A stretch of 64,000 nucleotides of DNA from Actinomycetes bacterium (GTDB taxonomy: Bacteria; Bacillota; Sulfobacillia; Sulfobacillales; JAIMBI01). Below the pieces are notes generated by a model that was given only the letters and a program-made list of their open reading frames with translations, had not been told where the DNA came from and did no database searches. The stretch covers positions 18,440 to 82,439 of the forward strand of contig JAIMBI010000013.1 in assembly GCA_023565505.1 (NCBI GenBank), given 5' to 3'. Shown one piece after another: positions 48,815 to 59,416 of this stretch. Position numbers and translations under genes: made by a program. Numbering within the stretch: the first letter of the stretch is position 1; each line of letters opens with the position of its first letter.

Positions 48815-49510
48815 ATGCGGCTCGTGTTTTGGGGACTCGCGGCGCTCGTCGCCGCCGCGTTATGGGTGCGCGCCACCCCGGCTCGGCCGGGCCTGACGGC
48901 GGCGTTCGCGGCCACGGGGGCGCAGGCGGTGGGCTACAGTCTGAACGACTGGGTCGCCCTGCCCAACTCCGCGGCCGATCTCGCCGGCCTGGCCCGCGGC
49001 GTCGCCCGTCGCCTCGGCGTGGGGGCCGCCCCCGTCGCGAGCCGGGGCCCCGGCTGGCGGAAGGTCACCGTGCGCGGCACGGCGGGGTCGGCGACCACCC
49101 AGGTGGTGGCCGAGCGGGTGGCGTCGGGGATGACCTACCTGGTCGTCGACCGCGCCGTCGCGGGCGGGTTCTACGGATTGGCGGAGAACCAGCAGCGCAT
49201 CGCCCAGGTGCTGTCCGCCTACGGGAGCCTGCACCAGGCGGTGACGCTCGAGGGGACCGTGCGGCGGCCCTTCACCCCGACGGCCGCCGCGGCCCTGGTC
49301 GACCGCGCCTTCCGGCGGCTCGGGGCGCAGCGGGTGAACGGGGTCGCCGGGCGACGGCTGGTGTCGGTGGCCGGCTACGCGCCGGGGCTGCTGGCGCCGC
49401 TGTCGCTCGCGGGGCGGCCTGTGGACTTCCAGTGCGCCGCCGTCGCGGGCGGGCAGCCGGGGACCATGGAAGTGCTGGTCGGCTCGCCGGTGATCACGGT
49501 GACCTACTGA
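48815..49510 (+). CDS. ywmB: YwmB-family protein
   Basis: A 231-residue protein with an N-terminal membrane/signal segment (about 5-20). The end M-E-V-L-V-G-S-P-V-I-T-V-T-Y matches the closing strand of Bacillus YwmB (DUF1779), and the gene sits between atpC and sporulation genes as in Bacillus. Function unknown; the fold is described as TATA-box-protein-like and the gene is linked to the mother-cell programme by position. ATG 48815 has GGAGG seven bases upstream. murA and spoIID, its usual partners, are not here. Confidence 0.72.
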   Translation: MRLVFWGLAALVAAALWVRATPARPGLTAAFAATGAQAVGYSLNDWVALPNSAADLAGLARGVARRLGVGAAPVASRGPGWRKVTVRGTAGSATTQVVAERVASGMTYLVVDRAVAGGFYGLAENQQRIAQVLSAYGSLHQAVTLEGTVRRPFTPTAAAALVDRAFRRLGAQRVNGVAGRRLVSVAGYAPGLLAPLSLAGRPVDFQCAAVAGGQPGTMEVLVGSPVITVTY

Positions 49511-49570
49511 GCGATCCGGCCCCTTCTAAATTTGGCCGGACGACGTATGAATGGATAAAGATGGGAACCC

Positions 49571-50326
49571 GTGGACACACTGGGCCCCGAGGTGATGTCC
49601 ATGGATTCCATGACGCCTACGGGCCCGGGGAAGGGACCCGGGGGGCGCGCGTTCGACGTCGTCTGGCGTTGGGGTGTCCGGTCCGGGCAGCGGGCGCGGG
49701 CGTACTTCGCCGCCCACCGCGGCCTCGTGATGGGTGTCGGGGCCGGCGTGGTCGTGGCGGGAGCGGGCGCGTGGATGGCGGCGCACGGCGGCGCAGGCTT
49801 CTTCAACGGCATGCACGTGGGCGTGCCGCCGGTGCACGGCCGCCGCACCACAGCGACGAAGCCGGCTCCGACCCACGCGACCAAGCCCTCCCCGCCGGCG
49901 GCGGTGCCGCCCGGCGCGACGTCCAAGCCCCTCCTCATGCCGGTGGCCGGCACGGTGAATCCCGGCTTCGGTTGGGTGTACACCAGCCACCTGGGCGAGT
50001 GGTACTACAATCCGGGCGTGACCATCGACGCGCCGGCGGGTGCGACGGTCCACGCGGCCTGGGCGGGCCGAGTGGTGGGGGTCGGCATGGCGCCCACGAC
50101 GGGGCTGACGGTGACCGTCGACGACGGGAACCAGTTCCGCACCGTGTACAGTCATCTGGGGACGGCCCTGGTCAAGGACGGCGCCTGGGTCAAGCAGGGT
50201 GACCCGATTGGGACGGTGGGAGGCCCCAGCCTCTACAGTCGGCAACCCGGATCACACATCGATTTTCAGGTGTACCACCAAGGACAGGCCGTCAATCCCC
50301 AGGAATATGAGCGTTCGTCGTCTTGA
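49571..50326 (+). CDS. spoIIQ: SpoIIQ-like protein with degenerate LytM (M23) domain
   Basis: A 251-residue protein. One membrane helix (about 55-75), a Pro/Thr-rich linker and a C-terminal LytM fold (about 125-245). The first metal motif H-x-G-x-D is changed to N-P-G-V-T and the H-x-H motif to H-I-D, while Y-S-H-L-G is kept. The zinc site is therefore broken and the protein is probably a scaffold. Next to spoIIID this fits SpoIIQ, which bridges forespore and mother cell by binding SpoIIIAH. GTG 49571 is used; ATG 49601 behind GAGGTGAT is an alternative. Confidence 0.78.
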   Translation: MDTLGPEVMSMDSMTPTGPGKGPGGRAFDVVWRWGVRSGQRARAYFAAHRGLVMGVGAGVVVAGAGAWMAAHGGAGFFNGMHVGVPPVHGRRTTATKPAPTHATKPSPPAAVPPGATSKPLLMPVAGTVNPGFGWVYTSHLGEWYYNPGVTIDAPAGATVHAAWAGRVVGVGMAPTTGLTVTVDDGNQFRTVYSHLGTALVKDGAWVKQGDPIGTVGGPSLYSRQPGSHIDFQVYHQGQAVNPQEYERSSS

Positions 50327-50338
50327 GGCTCTAAACGC

Positions 50339-50371
50339 GCCAGGGCTTTCAGCCCTGGCATTTTTCATTTT
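50339..50371 (+). terminator. Intrinsic terminator after spoIIQ
   Basis: GCCAGGGC, 5-nt loop, GCCCTGGC, then ATTTTTCATTTT, 12 bases after the stop. The distal arm and T-tract also hold the -35 box of the next promoter. Confidence 0.88.
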
Positions 50372-50386
50372 GCGAGGTCATAGACT
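50358..50386 (+). promoter_or_regulatory. Sigma-E-type promoter of spoIIID
   Basis: GCATTTT (50358-50364), a 14-base spacer and CATAGACT (50379-50386). This agrees at 6 of 7 and 7 of 8 positions with the known sigma-E consensus KMATATT-N13/14-CATAYAHT. It matches the mother-cell timing of spoIIID in Bacillus. Confidence 0.6.
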
Positions 50387-50423
50387 CTAGCAAATTCGCG
50401 GGGGGAGAAAGGGGCCAGACAGG

Positions 50424-50681
50424 GTGAAGGACCACATCTGGCAGCGCGTGGTGCAAATCGGCAACCACATCCTGCGCACCCGTGCCACCGTACGCGACAC
50501 CGCGAAAGTGTTCGGAGTCTCCAAGAGCACGGTGCACAAGGATGTGACCGAACGCCTGCCGAGGGTCAATGCCCAGTTGGCGGATGAAGTCAAAAAGGTG
50601 CTGGAGATCAACAAGGCCGAGCGGCACCTGCGGGGCGGCGAGGCCACTCGGCAGAAATTCAAGCAGCAGCCACCTGTCTGA
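50424..50681 (+). CDS. spoIIID: Sporulation transcriptional regulator SpoIIID
   Basis: An 85-residue DNA-binding protein. The helix-turn-helix F-G-V-S-K-S-T-V-H-K-D-V-T-E-R-L-P and the basic tail R-H-L-R-G-G-E-A-T are nearly identical to the Bacillus protein. SpoIIID tunes sigma-E genes in the mother cell. GTG 50424 has GGGGGGAGAAAGGGG upstream. It is the clearest single marker that this organism sporulates. Confidence 0.95.
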   Translation: MKDHIWQRVVQIGNHILRTRATVRDTAKVFGVSKSTVHKDVTERLPRVNAQLADEVKKVLEINKAERHLRGGEATRQKFKQQPPV

Positions 50682-50738
50682 CTCCCGCGGTGCTCCCCTA
50701 TCCGCCCGTGGGTCGCGCCCGGGAAAAGGCGACATGCG

Positions 50739-50769
50739 TCTCGGTCCCGGAGGGGGCCGAGATCTTTTT
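50739..50769 (+). terminator. Intrinsic terminator after spoIIID
   Basis: TCTCGGTCCC, loop GGAG, GGGGCCGAGA (one G-U pair), then TCTTTTT. It lies 57 bases after the spoIIID stop and close to the end of the convergent VOC gene. Confidence 0.88.
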
Positions 50770-50774
50770 GAGTG

Positions 50775-51143
50775 TTAGGCCCCCCGACCGGCGACGGGCT
50801 CCAGGATCTCGAAGGTGATGCCCTCGGGCGAGCGGATGAAGCGGATGCGGGACGTGGCGGACTGCATGACGTCCGTCACGGGCGTGTAGCCCTGCTCGGT
50901 GAACCGGTCCACCAACTGGTCCAGCCGGTCGGTGCGGATGCCGAGGTGGTCGATGCCCACCGGTCGGTCCGCGGCCGCCGGCGACAGCGAGAGCTTGATC
51001 CCCCCGAAGTCGAGCTGGAGAATCTCCTTGGTCCCGGAGAAGAAATGCTTGACCACCGTCGTCCCCAGGACGGCTTCAAGGGCCTTTTGCGTCGCCTCGA
51101 GGTCCTGCACGTGGAGATGGATGTGGTCGAGTTCCTCTGCCAT
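50775..51143 (-). CDS. VOC-superfamily (glyoxalase/epimerase-like) protein
   Basis: A 122-residue protein with two beta-alpha-beta-beta-beta modules. [11 protein letters not shown] opens the first, with metal-ligand His, and I-D-H-L-G-I-R the second, with [13 protein letters not shown] closing with the final Glu. This pattern suits a metal-dependent glyoxalase, dioxygenase or methylmalonyl-CoA epimerase; the substrate is unknown. ATG 51143 follows GGGAGG. Confidence 0.8.
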   Translation of the reverse strand: MAEELDHIHLHVQDLEATQKALEAVLGTTVVKHFFSGTKEILQLDFGGIKLSLSPAAADRPVGIDHLGIRTDRLDQLVDRFTEQGYTPVTDVMQSATSRIRFIRSPEGITFEILEPVAGRGA

Positions 51144-51301
51144 CGAGAATCCGGCCTCCCTCCGGCACTCCTTCCGTGACGTGCCGCCCTCCACTATACT
51201 CCAAGGGCGGCCAGGGCGGGGTACGGAACCCGACGGGCCGTGCCCGGCGTGCGGGCCAAGCCCGCACGGGCGCCCGGGCGCCGGGGGCGGCCCGCGCTTC
51301 G

Positions 51302-51330
51302 TTGACAGCCCCCAACCCCGATGCTATGCT
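51302..51330 (+). promoter_or_regulatory. Promoter of metK
   Basis: Perfect TTGACA (51302-51307), 17 bases, TATGCT (51325-51330). The ~100-nt leader before GTG 51437 contains a hairpin CCCACCCCC/TGGGGGCGGG but no SAM-riboswitch consensus that I could recognise. Confidence 0.7.
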
Positions 51331-51436
51331 GACTCCGACTTTTCGGGACCCACCCCCCGTGGGGGCGGGCGGCGGCAGACGAGGTATTCAACCCGCTGGG
51401 CCGACCCGAGACAGGTTCCGTGCGGGAGGGGCGGCC

Positions 51437-52630
51437 GTGGAACGCGAACGCCTGTTCACGTCGGAGTCGGTGACCGAGGGGCACCCGGACAAGATGGCCG
51501 ACCAGATTTCCGACGCCATCCTCGACGAGCTGCTCAAGCACGACCCAGGGGCCCGGGTGGCGGCCGAGACCCTCTTGACGACGGGGCTCGCCCTGGTGGC
51601 GGGCGAGATCTCGACCCGCGCTTATGTCGACATCCCCCGGGTGGTGCGCGACACGATCCGGGAGATCGGGTACGTGGACGCCGCGATGGGGTGTGACGCC
51701 GACACCGTGGGCGTCATCACGAGCATCGACGAGCAGTCGCCCGACATCGCCCAGGGCGTGGACGAGGCCTGGGAGGCGAAGCACGGACAGGCGGCGGATC
51801 CGTACGAACGGCTCGGGGCGGGCGACCAGGGGATGGTCTTCGGCTTCGCGTGCCGCGAGACGGAGGCCCTCATGCCCCTGCCCATCGCCCTGGCCCACGA
51901 TTTGAGCCGCCGCTTGGCGACGGTGCGCAAGGACGGGACGGTTCCGTTCCTGTGGCCGGACGGCAAGACCCAGGTGACGGTGGCCTACCGCGGTCCACGA
52001 CCGGTGGCGGTGCGGACGGTCGTCGTCTCGGCCCAGCACAGCCCCGACGTGGCGTATGAGACGCTCCGCGAGGCCGTGGTGGAGACGGTCATCCGCCCCG
52101 TGCTGGGGCCGTGGATGACGGACGACACCCGGATCCTGGTGAACCCGACGGGCCGGTTCGTCGTCGGCGGGCCCCACGGTGACACGGGCTTGACGGGCCG
52201 GAAGATCATCGTCGACACCTACGGGGGATACGCCCGTCACGGCGGCGGCGCCTTCTCCGGCAAGGACCCGACCAAGGTGGACCGGTCGGCCTCGTATGCC
52301 GCGCGGTGGGTGGCGAAGAACCTCGTCGCGGCGGGACTGGCCGACCGGGTGGAGGTCCAGGTGGCCTACGCCATCGGCGTGGCGCGACCGGTCTCGGTCA
52401 TGGTGGACACGTTCGGGACGGGCGTGGTGGACGACCAGCGCCTGGCCGCCATCGTGAGCGAGGTCTTCGACCTCCGACCCCGGGCCATCATCGAGGCGCT
52501 GGACCTGCTGCGCCCCATCTACCGCCGGACGGCCGCCTACGGGCACTTCGGCCGGACCGACCTCGACCTCCCCTGGGAACGGCTGTCGCGGGTCGAGGAG
52601 CTGAAGGCGGCGGCCGGATCGCGCGTCTGA
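51437..52630 (+). CDS. metK: S-adenosylmethionine synthetase
   Basis: A 397-residue MetK, family length. It begins [15 protein letters not shown], the ATP/metal site, and carries the hexapeptide G-A-G-D-Q-G and the phosphate loop [16 protein letters not shown]. It makes SAM from methionine and ATP; PrmC in this window is one user. GTG 51437 follows GGGAGGGG. Confidence 0.97.
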   Translation: MERERLFTSESVTEGHPDKMADQISDAILDELLKHDPGARVAAETLLTTGLALVAGEISTRAYVDIPRVVRDTIREIGYVDAAMGCDADTVGVITSIDEQSPDIAQGVDEAWEAKHGQAADPYERLGAGDQGMVFGFACRETEALMPLPIALAHDLSRRLATVRKDGTVPFLWPDGKTQVTVAYRGPRPVAVRTVVVSAQHSPDVAYETLREAVVETVIRPVLGPWMTDDTRILVNPTGRFVVGGPHGDTGLTGRKIIVDTYGGYARHGGGAFSGKDPTKVDRSASYAARWVAKNLVAAGLADRVEVQVAYAIGVARPVSVMVDTFGTGVVDDQRLAAIVSEVFDLRPRAIIEALDLLRPIYRRTAAYGHFGRTDLDLPWERLSRVEELKAAAGSRV

Positions 52631-52734
52631 CCGCGGCCGTGGGCCGCAAGCCGACCCCGTGACCGCGGGGCCCCGCCCGCCATAGGCTGGCGTGGGGGTT
52701 CACTCTGCGCGCACCCTTCTGGCTCCTGCCCCTG

Positions 52735-53025
52735 GTGGCCTGGGCGGCGGCCGAGCTGTTCCGGCTCCTGCGCGCCCGCCCGCGCCGCATCCTCGTCGTC
52801 CGGGTGGGCGATGACCCCGACGGCCTGGAGGCCGCCCTCCGGCTTGCGGTGTGGCGCTGGCCGGATGAAGTCGACCTGTGGCTGCAGTACGTCGGCCGAT
52901 CCCCCGAGACGCGGGCGCTCCTCGAGCGCCTGGCCCGCGCCTGGGGGGTCGTCCTGCTCGACGGGACCACGCCCCCGCCGGCGGGGGCGCGCGTGCGGGA
53001 CTGGGGCGGGCGTCGGGAAGCCTGA
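52735..53025 (+). CDS. Small hypothetical protein with N-terminal membrane helix
   Basis: At least 96 residues. The frame stays open upstream and would add L-R-A-P-F-W-L-L-P-L, lengthening the membrane helix, but the only clear start codon is GTG 52735 and neither choice has a good ribosome site. After the helix comes a compact alpha/beta segment (I-L-V-V-R-V-G-D-D-P-D-G-L-E-A-A-L) ending with a short tail. No family recognised. It sits between metK and the hpf region; coding character rests on composition. Confidence 0.45.
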   Translation: MAWAAAELFRLLRARPRRILVVRVGDDPDGLEAALRLAVWRWPDEVDLWLQYVGRSPETRALLERLARAWGVVLLDGTTPPPAGARVRDWGGRREA

Positions 53026-53270
53026 GGCGGTTGGCGTCGAACGCCGGCCGGTGCTGCCGAAGAACGCGACGGACTCCGCCTTTGCCGGAGCGGTCCCTCG
53101 ATCAACGGCGAGTTTTCTCACAACGGCGCCGAAGGGGTCGTCGGCCGTCGCCCCGTTTCCCGGAAGTTCACGTCTGGTGCGGTTTTCGTCGGCACCTGGC
53201 AGGTTGACGGAATCCATCCGATTCTCGCCGACAACTTCGGGCTCTGTCCCGGAAACCCTTGATTTTCGCC

Positions 53271-53300
53271 TTATCAACAGAGTTATCCCCAATATCCCCA
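53271..53300 (+). promoter_or_regulatory. Cluster of DnaA-box-like 9-mers
   Basis: TTATCAACA (53271-53279), TTATCCCCA (53283-53291) and ATATCCCCA (53292-53300), in the same orientation. Compared with TTATCCACA, the first two differ at one position each and the third at two. They lie ~50-80 bases upstream of the hpf promoter. May be chance or a DnaA-responsive site. Confidence 0.35.
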
Positions 53301-53349
53301 GGTGAGAATACGGGCCAATTGGCGAACCGTGTCGGTGCCGAACAGCGAA

Positions 53350-53378
53350 TTGACCCCGGGGATCCCCCGTGCTATAAC
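53350..53378 (+). promoter_or_regulatory. Promoter of hpf
   Basis: TTGACC (53350-53355), 17 bases, TATAAC (53373-53378). The spacer is itself palindromic (CCCCGGGGATCCCCCG), a possible repressor site. The leader is ~130 nt. Confidence 0.65.
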
Positions 53379-53517
53379 GTTTCCACCGTAGCGGGCGCCG
53401 GCCGCCGCAGTATCGGCATCCGCCGGCCCGGTGTCCCCCGGCTTAGGGTCCACGGGGCGCCGGGCGCGTGCGGCGGGCCCCGGTACAGACGGCACCGGCG
53501 CTAGGAGGGTGGACACG

Positions 53518-54030
53518 ATGGACGTCATCGTGCGGGGCAAGAACGTAGACGTTACGGCCGCTCTGAGGGACTACGTGACGCGCAAGGTGGGGAAGCTCGC
53601 GCGCTACCTCGACGCGCAGCCGCTCACGGCGGAGGCCGTGCTGAGCGTGCAGAAGGACAGGCAGACGGTCGAGGTGACCATTCCGCTCGAGGGACGGCTG
53701 CTCCGCGGCGAGGAGTCGACCGCGGACATGTACGCCTCGGTCGACTTGGTCGTGGACAAGCTCGAAAGCCAGATTCACCGCATCAAGTCCGAGCTGAAGC
53801 GGCGGGTCCACGGGACGCGCGAGGAGCCTGGGAACGGACCCGTGGCCGTACAGGCCATCGTCCGCAAAAAGACGTTCTCGGCCAAGCCGATGTCGGTCGA
53901 CGAAGCCCTTCTCCAGATGGAGATGCTGGGCCACGACTTCTTTGTCTTCACCAACGACGAGACGGAGCAGGTCAACGTGGTCTACCGCCGTCGGGACGGC
54001 AACTTCGGGCTTTTGGAGCCGCAAGCGTGA
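53518..54030 (+). CDS. hpf: Long-form ribosome hibernation promoting factor
   Basis: A 170-residue HPF. The S30AE domain (about 1-100) binds the decoding centre; a linker leads to the C-terminal dimerisation domain (about 115-170, with K-P-M-S-V-D-E-A-L-L-Q-M-E-M-L-G-H-D-F-F-V-F). The long form alone makes 100S ribosome dimers in resting cells. ATG 53518 follows TAGGAGGG. It precedes secA-prfB as in Bacillus, though two genes intervene here. Confidence 0.94.
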   Translation: MDVIVRGKNVDVTAALRDYVTRKVGKLARYLDAQPLTAEAVLSVQKDRQTVEVTIPLEGRLLRGEESTADMYASVDLVVDKLESQIHRIKSELKRRVHGTREEPGNGPVAVQAIVRKKTFSAKPMSVDEALLQMEMLGHDFFVFTNDETEQVNVVYRRRDGNFGLLEPQA

Positions 54031-54108
54031 GATTACGCGTCGAATCGACGCTCTGGCAGCAGGAAACAGCCAAACCGTGTCGAACCCCACGGCATCCGGA
54101 GGTGCTGA

Positions 54109-54741
54109 ATGCCGTCGCGGCAGGAGACGGAGGCGTTGCTCCACCGCCTGGTCGGGGTGCGGGCGGTGCGCATCGACTGGGCGGACTCGACGATTGAGCG
54201 CGTCCATGTGATCTCCGACGGGCGGCGGCCGCCACGGGGGCTGGTCCGGGACATCGTGGGGACCCTGGCCCGCCAATGCGGGCTGACGGTGGGGTCGGAC
54301 CAAGTCCACGTGGTGGAGCTCCGACCGGAATGGCTCAAGCCGCCGGCGGGTCGGATTCGCCTCATGGCCGTGGGATGGCGCGAGGAGGAGGGGCACACCC
54401 GGATGGTGTGCCGCCTCGCGTATGGCGACCAGGAGGAGGAAGGCCAGGCCGAGGATCCCGACGGCCTGCGGGCAGCCAGCTTGGCGGCGCTCGCCGCCGT
54501 CGAACGGATCGTGGGCACCCGGGCCGGCCTCTACCTCGCCGACCACCGGGTGGTGGACACTTCCGCCGGGCCGCTCGTGGTGGTGGTGATAGGGAGTGCG
54601 GCTGGCGAGCGGCTCAGCGGGAGCGCGTTCGGGGACCACGAGATGTTCGCCGCGGGGGTGCGGGCCGTCCTCGACGCTGTCAACCGCCAGGTGGACCGGT
54701 GGCTGCGGCCCGCCGGCGAGGGGGATCCCGGCGGCGAGTGA
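54109..54741 (+). CDS. Hypothetical protein of 210 residues
   Basis: A well-formed gene (ATG after GGAGGTGCTGA). The protein has an N-terminal alpha/beta part (V-R-A-V-R-I-D-W-A-D; I-S-D-G-R-R-P-P-R-G-L-V-R-D-I-V) and a C-terminal part with two similar beta-alpha units (V-C-R-L-A-Y-G-D and V-V-V-I-G-S-A-A-G-E-R-L-S-G-S-A). No signal peptide or membrane helix. I do not recognise the family. It lies between hpf and the HD-GYP gene, 78 bases after hpf without an obvious promoter, so probably co-transcribed with hpf. Confidence 0.6.
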   Translation: MPSRQETEALLHRLVGVRAVRIDWADSTIERVHVISDGRRPPRGLVRDIVGTLARQCGLTVGSDQVHVVELRPEWLKPPAGRIRLMAVGWREEEGHTRMVCRLAYGDQEEEGQAEDPDGLRAASLAALAAVERIVGTRAGLYLADHRVVDTSAGPLVVVVIGSAAGERLSGSAFGDHEMFAAGVRAVLDAVNRQVDRWLRPAGEGDPGGE

Positions 54742-54896
54742 CCTCGGTAGGACCTGAAGGACGAGCGGGCGCCTTTCGGATCTGATTTCGGATAATTGAA
54801 TATTGGCCGACCGCCGCAGGAACCCTGAGCGGAGCGTCGGGCGAGCAGTCACCGAGCGGGACTGCGACCCACGTGACGAGGGGTGTGACACCACCC

Positions 54897-54965
54897 ATGC
54901 GGCGTGTGTACGAGATCCTGCGTGGCCTAGTCGGGATCGTAGCGTCGGGTATTTTCCTCGACTAA
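54897..54965 (+). CDS. Possible 22-residue peptide upstream of the HD-GYP gene
   Basis: ATG 54897 opens a 22-codon frame ending in TAA: a basic start (M-R-R-V-Y-E-I-L-R), a hydrophobic centre (G-L-V-G-I-V-A-S-G-I-F) and L-D. GAGGGG lies 13 bases upstream, a long spacing. It is in the lower-GC patch. It may be a leader or signal peptide, or chance. Confidence 0.2.
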   Translation: MRRVYEILRGLVGIVASGIFLD

Positions 54966-55023
54966 CTGTCAGGCGGTCGGTCAATTTTGCAAAGGCACGT
55001 GCTCGGCAGGCAGGAAGGTGCAT

Positions 55024-56337
55024 ATGTACCCTGCGCCAATGCGTAGATACATGTACAGCGTGGAGGGTGTGGCCGGACTCCTAGTAGCTCTTAGCCTATG
55101 GCATGTCCAGCAGGTCCTCCAGTCTTGGCCTGCACTACTCGTTTTGATGATCATGACCTGGGTCACTTCTCTGTTCCCGGTACGTTTTCTCCGGGGCAAC
55201 GCGATGGTGGCCGTGCATCTACCCGTACTCTTTGCATCGTCAGTTATTTTGGGCCCATGGCCAGCCGTGTGGTTGGGTTTCGCCACGTTTAACAGTAAGG
55301 AGATAACGGGTCAGACAAAACGCCCGTCTGTCGTTTTTAATCGTGCACAATTCATTCTGATCGCCTGGGTTTCTGCTACGCTCTTCTCGTTGCTGGGTGG
55401 TAATATTCATCGCCTCGCACTCGCAAGCGTAAGTCTTCCACTCGCTGGCTCGGGTGTTGCGGCGTTTTTCTTGAATATGTTTCTTGTAATGGTAGCCTTA
55501 CACTTTCGGTTGGATAAGCCTCTAAAGGAGATCTGGCGCGTCCACTTCCGCTGGATGAGCCTCAACTTCTGGACCATGCTCCCCATCGGCTACCTCATGG
55601 CCGCCGTGTACAACACGGCCGGGATCTGGCCGGAGTTTCTGTTCCTCATCCCCCTGGGGTTGTCGCGGTGGATCTTCGGAGTCTTCCACATCGTCCGCCA
55701 GTTCTACCAGAACACCGTTCAGGTGCTCATGGCGGCGATGGACGCCAAGGATCCATACACCCGCGGCCATTCGCAGCGGGTCGCCCGGTATGCCCGTCTT
55801 CTGGCCACGTACATGAAGTTGCCGGAGGACGAGGTCGAGGAGATCGAGCGGGCGGCGGCGCTGCACGACATCGGGAAACTCGCCGTGCCCGAACCCATCC
55901 TGAACAAGCCGGGCCGGCTGTCGCCGGACGAGGTGCTGGTGGTGCAGCGGCACCCGCTGCTCGGGGGGGCCATCCTGAATCAGATTGCCGGCATCGGCTG
56001 GGCACGGGACTGGATCCTGCACCACCACGAGCGATGGGACGGCCAGGGATATCCCCACCGGCTGGCGGGGACGGGGATCCCGCTGGCGTCCCGCATCATC
56101 GCCGTGGTCGACGCGTACGACGCCATGACCAGCGACCGTCCCTATCGGCAGGCCATGTCCCACGAGGCGGCCTGTCGCGAACTGGCCCGGGCGGCGGGGC
56201 ACCAACTCGACCCGACGGTGGTCCAGGCGTTCCTGGACATGGTGCAGAACACCGATCTTGCCGACCGGGAGAGCCTCGGGCGGGACTTCGAGGCGGTGTT
56301 CGGCAAGGGGGAGCCGGCCCGGGCCGCGCCGGGCTGA
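55024..56337 (+). CDS. Membrane HD-GYP-domain phosphodiesterase/hydrolase
   Basis: A 437-residue protein. Residues 1-225 contain about seven membrane helices of an unassigned sensor region; residues 240-420 are an HD-GYP domain with G-H-S-Q-R-V-A-R-Y-A, H-D-I-G-K-L, H-H-E-R-W-D-G-Q-G-Y-P and D-A-Y-D-A-M-T-S-D-R-P-Y-R. The HD metal ligands are present, but the GYP tripeptide sits within the G-Q-G-Y-P string as usual. Such proteins hydrolyse cyclic di-GMP or related dinucleotides. The first ~500 bases have clearly lower GC and different codon use than the rest. ATG 55024 follows AGGAAGG. Confidence 0.85.
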   Translation: MYPAPMRRYMYSVEGVAGLLVALSLWHVQQVLQSWPALLVLMIMTWVTSLFPVRFLRGNAMVAVHLPVLFASSVILGPWPAVWLGFATFNSKEITGQTKRPSVVFNRAQFILIAWVSATLFSLLGGNIHRLALASVSLPLAGSGVAAFFLNMFLVMVALHFRLDKPLKEIWRVHFRWMSLNFWTMLPIGYLMAAVYNTAGIWPEFLFLIPLGLSRWIFGVFHIVRQFYQNTVQVLMAAMDAKDPYTRGHSQRVARYARLLATYMKLPEDEVEEIERAAALHDIGKLAVPEPILNKPGRLSPDEVLVVQRHPLLGGAILNQIAGIGWARDWILHHHERWDGQGYPHRLAGTGIPLASRIIAVVDAYDAMTSDRPYRQAMSHEAACRELARAAGHQLDPTVVQAFLDMVQNTDLADRESLGRDFEAVFGKGEPARAAPG

Positions 56338-56350
56338 CCGCGTCCGGATC

Positions 56351-56584
56351 CTAGCGCGCCGGGGTGAACGTCACCGCCCAGGTGCCGTCCTCCCATTCGA
56401 CGGCCTCGCTGGTATAGCCGCGTCCGCCCATCAGTCCGATCAACGGATCCGGCCGGAACGTCGCCAAGAGGCGCCACGGCTCGTCCTCGTCCGGCTCCGC
56501 GACGAACGCCATGATGCGGTCGAAGGGCTCACGGCCCTGCAGCAGGTCCTCCCGGACGTCGAGCGTCTTGATGTCCTGGCTCAT
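56351..56584 (-). CDS. DUF2249-family protein
   Basis: A 77-residue protein: L-D-V-R-E-D-L-L-Q-G-R-E-P-F-D-R-I-M at the N-terminus, then F-R-P-D-P-L-I-G-L-M-G-G-R-G-Y and V-E-W-E-D-G-T-W. This is the DUF2249 pattern, small proteins often tied to nitrogen-oxide or redox metabolism; the function is not proven. ATG 56584 follows GGGAGGTGACGTG. It converges with the HD-GYP gene, 13 bases apart. Confidence 0.7.
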   Translation of the reverse strand: MSQDIKTLDVREDLLQGREPFDRIMAFVAEPDEDEPWRLLATFRPDPLIGLMGGRGYTSEAVEWEDGTWAVTFTPAR

Positions 56585-56709
56585 CACGTCACCTCCCGTC
56601 CGTTGTCCACATCCTGCCGGCCTTGCCCGACGTATTCTTTGTATGGGCGAACCGCGGTCCCCGAGCGTGATCCGGATCACCATCCGCCCCAAGCGGCGGA
56701 ACCCGCGCG

Positions 56710-56739
56710 TTGAAGCGGGGTGACGGCCCATGCTACACT
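56710..56739 (+). promoter_or_regulatory. Promoter of secA
   Basis: TTGAAG (56710-56715), 18 bases, TACACT (56734-56739), about 55 bases before the secA start. Confidence 0.55.
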
Positions 56740-56759
56740 GAGCAGACGGACATAACCGG

Positions 56760-56779
56760 GGACCGGCTGCGGTCCTTTT
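56760..56779 (+). terminator. Terminator-like hairpin in the secA leader
   Basis: GGACCG, loop GCTG, CGGTCC, then TTTTGTTAT, about 15 bases after the predicted transcript start and 20 before the secA ATG. It looks like an attenuator or pausing site. Confidence 0.45.
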
Positions 56780-56799
56780 GTTATGGGGGGCAAGGCGCC

Positions 56800-59370
<2,571 letters not shown>

Positions 59371-59416
59371 CCCGGGGGATGTCCCCGCGGGCGGGCACGG
59401 ACGGAGGGACGACGAT

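Larger units (their letters stand above)
53026..53517. other. 492-base intergenic region before hpf
   Basis: No convincing gene. It holds less GC-biased sequence than its surroundings, a cluster of DnaA-box-like 9-mers (53271-53300) and the hpf promoter (53350-53378). Short open frames here lack ribosome sites. Confidence 0.5.

Noticed and set aside
51337..51436. SAM riboswitch in the metK leader
   Set aside because: The leader is only ~100 nt and lacks the conserved SAM-I, SAM-II or SAM-IV core sequences I could recognise.
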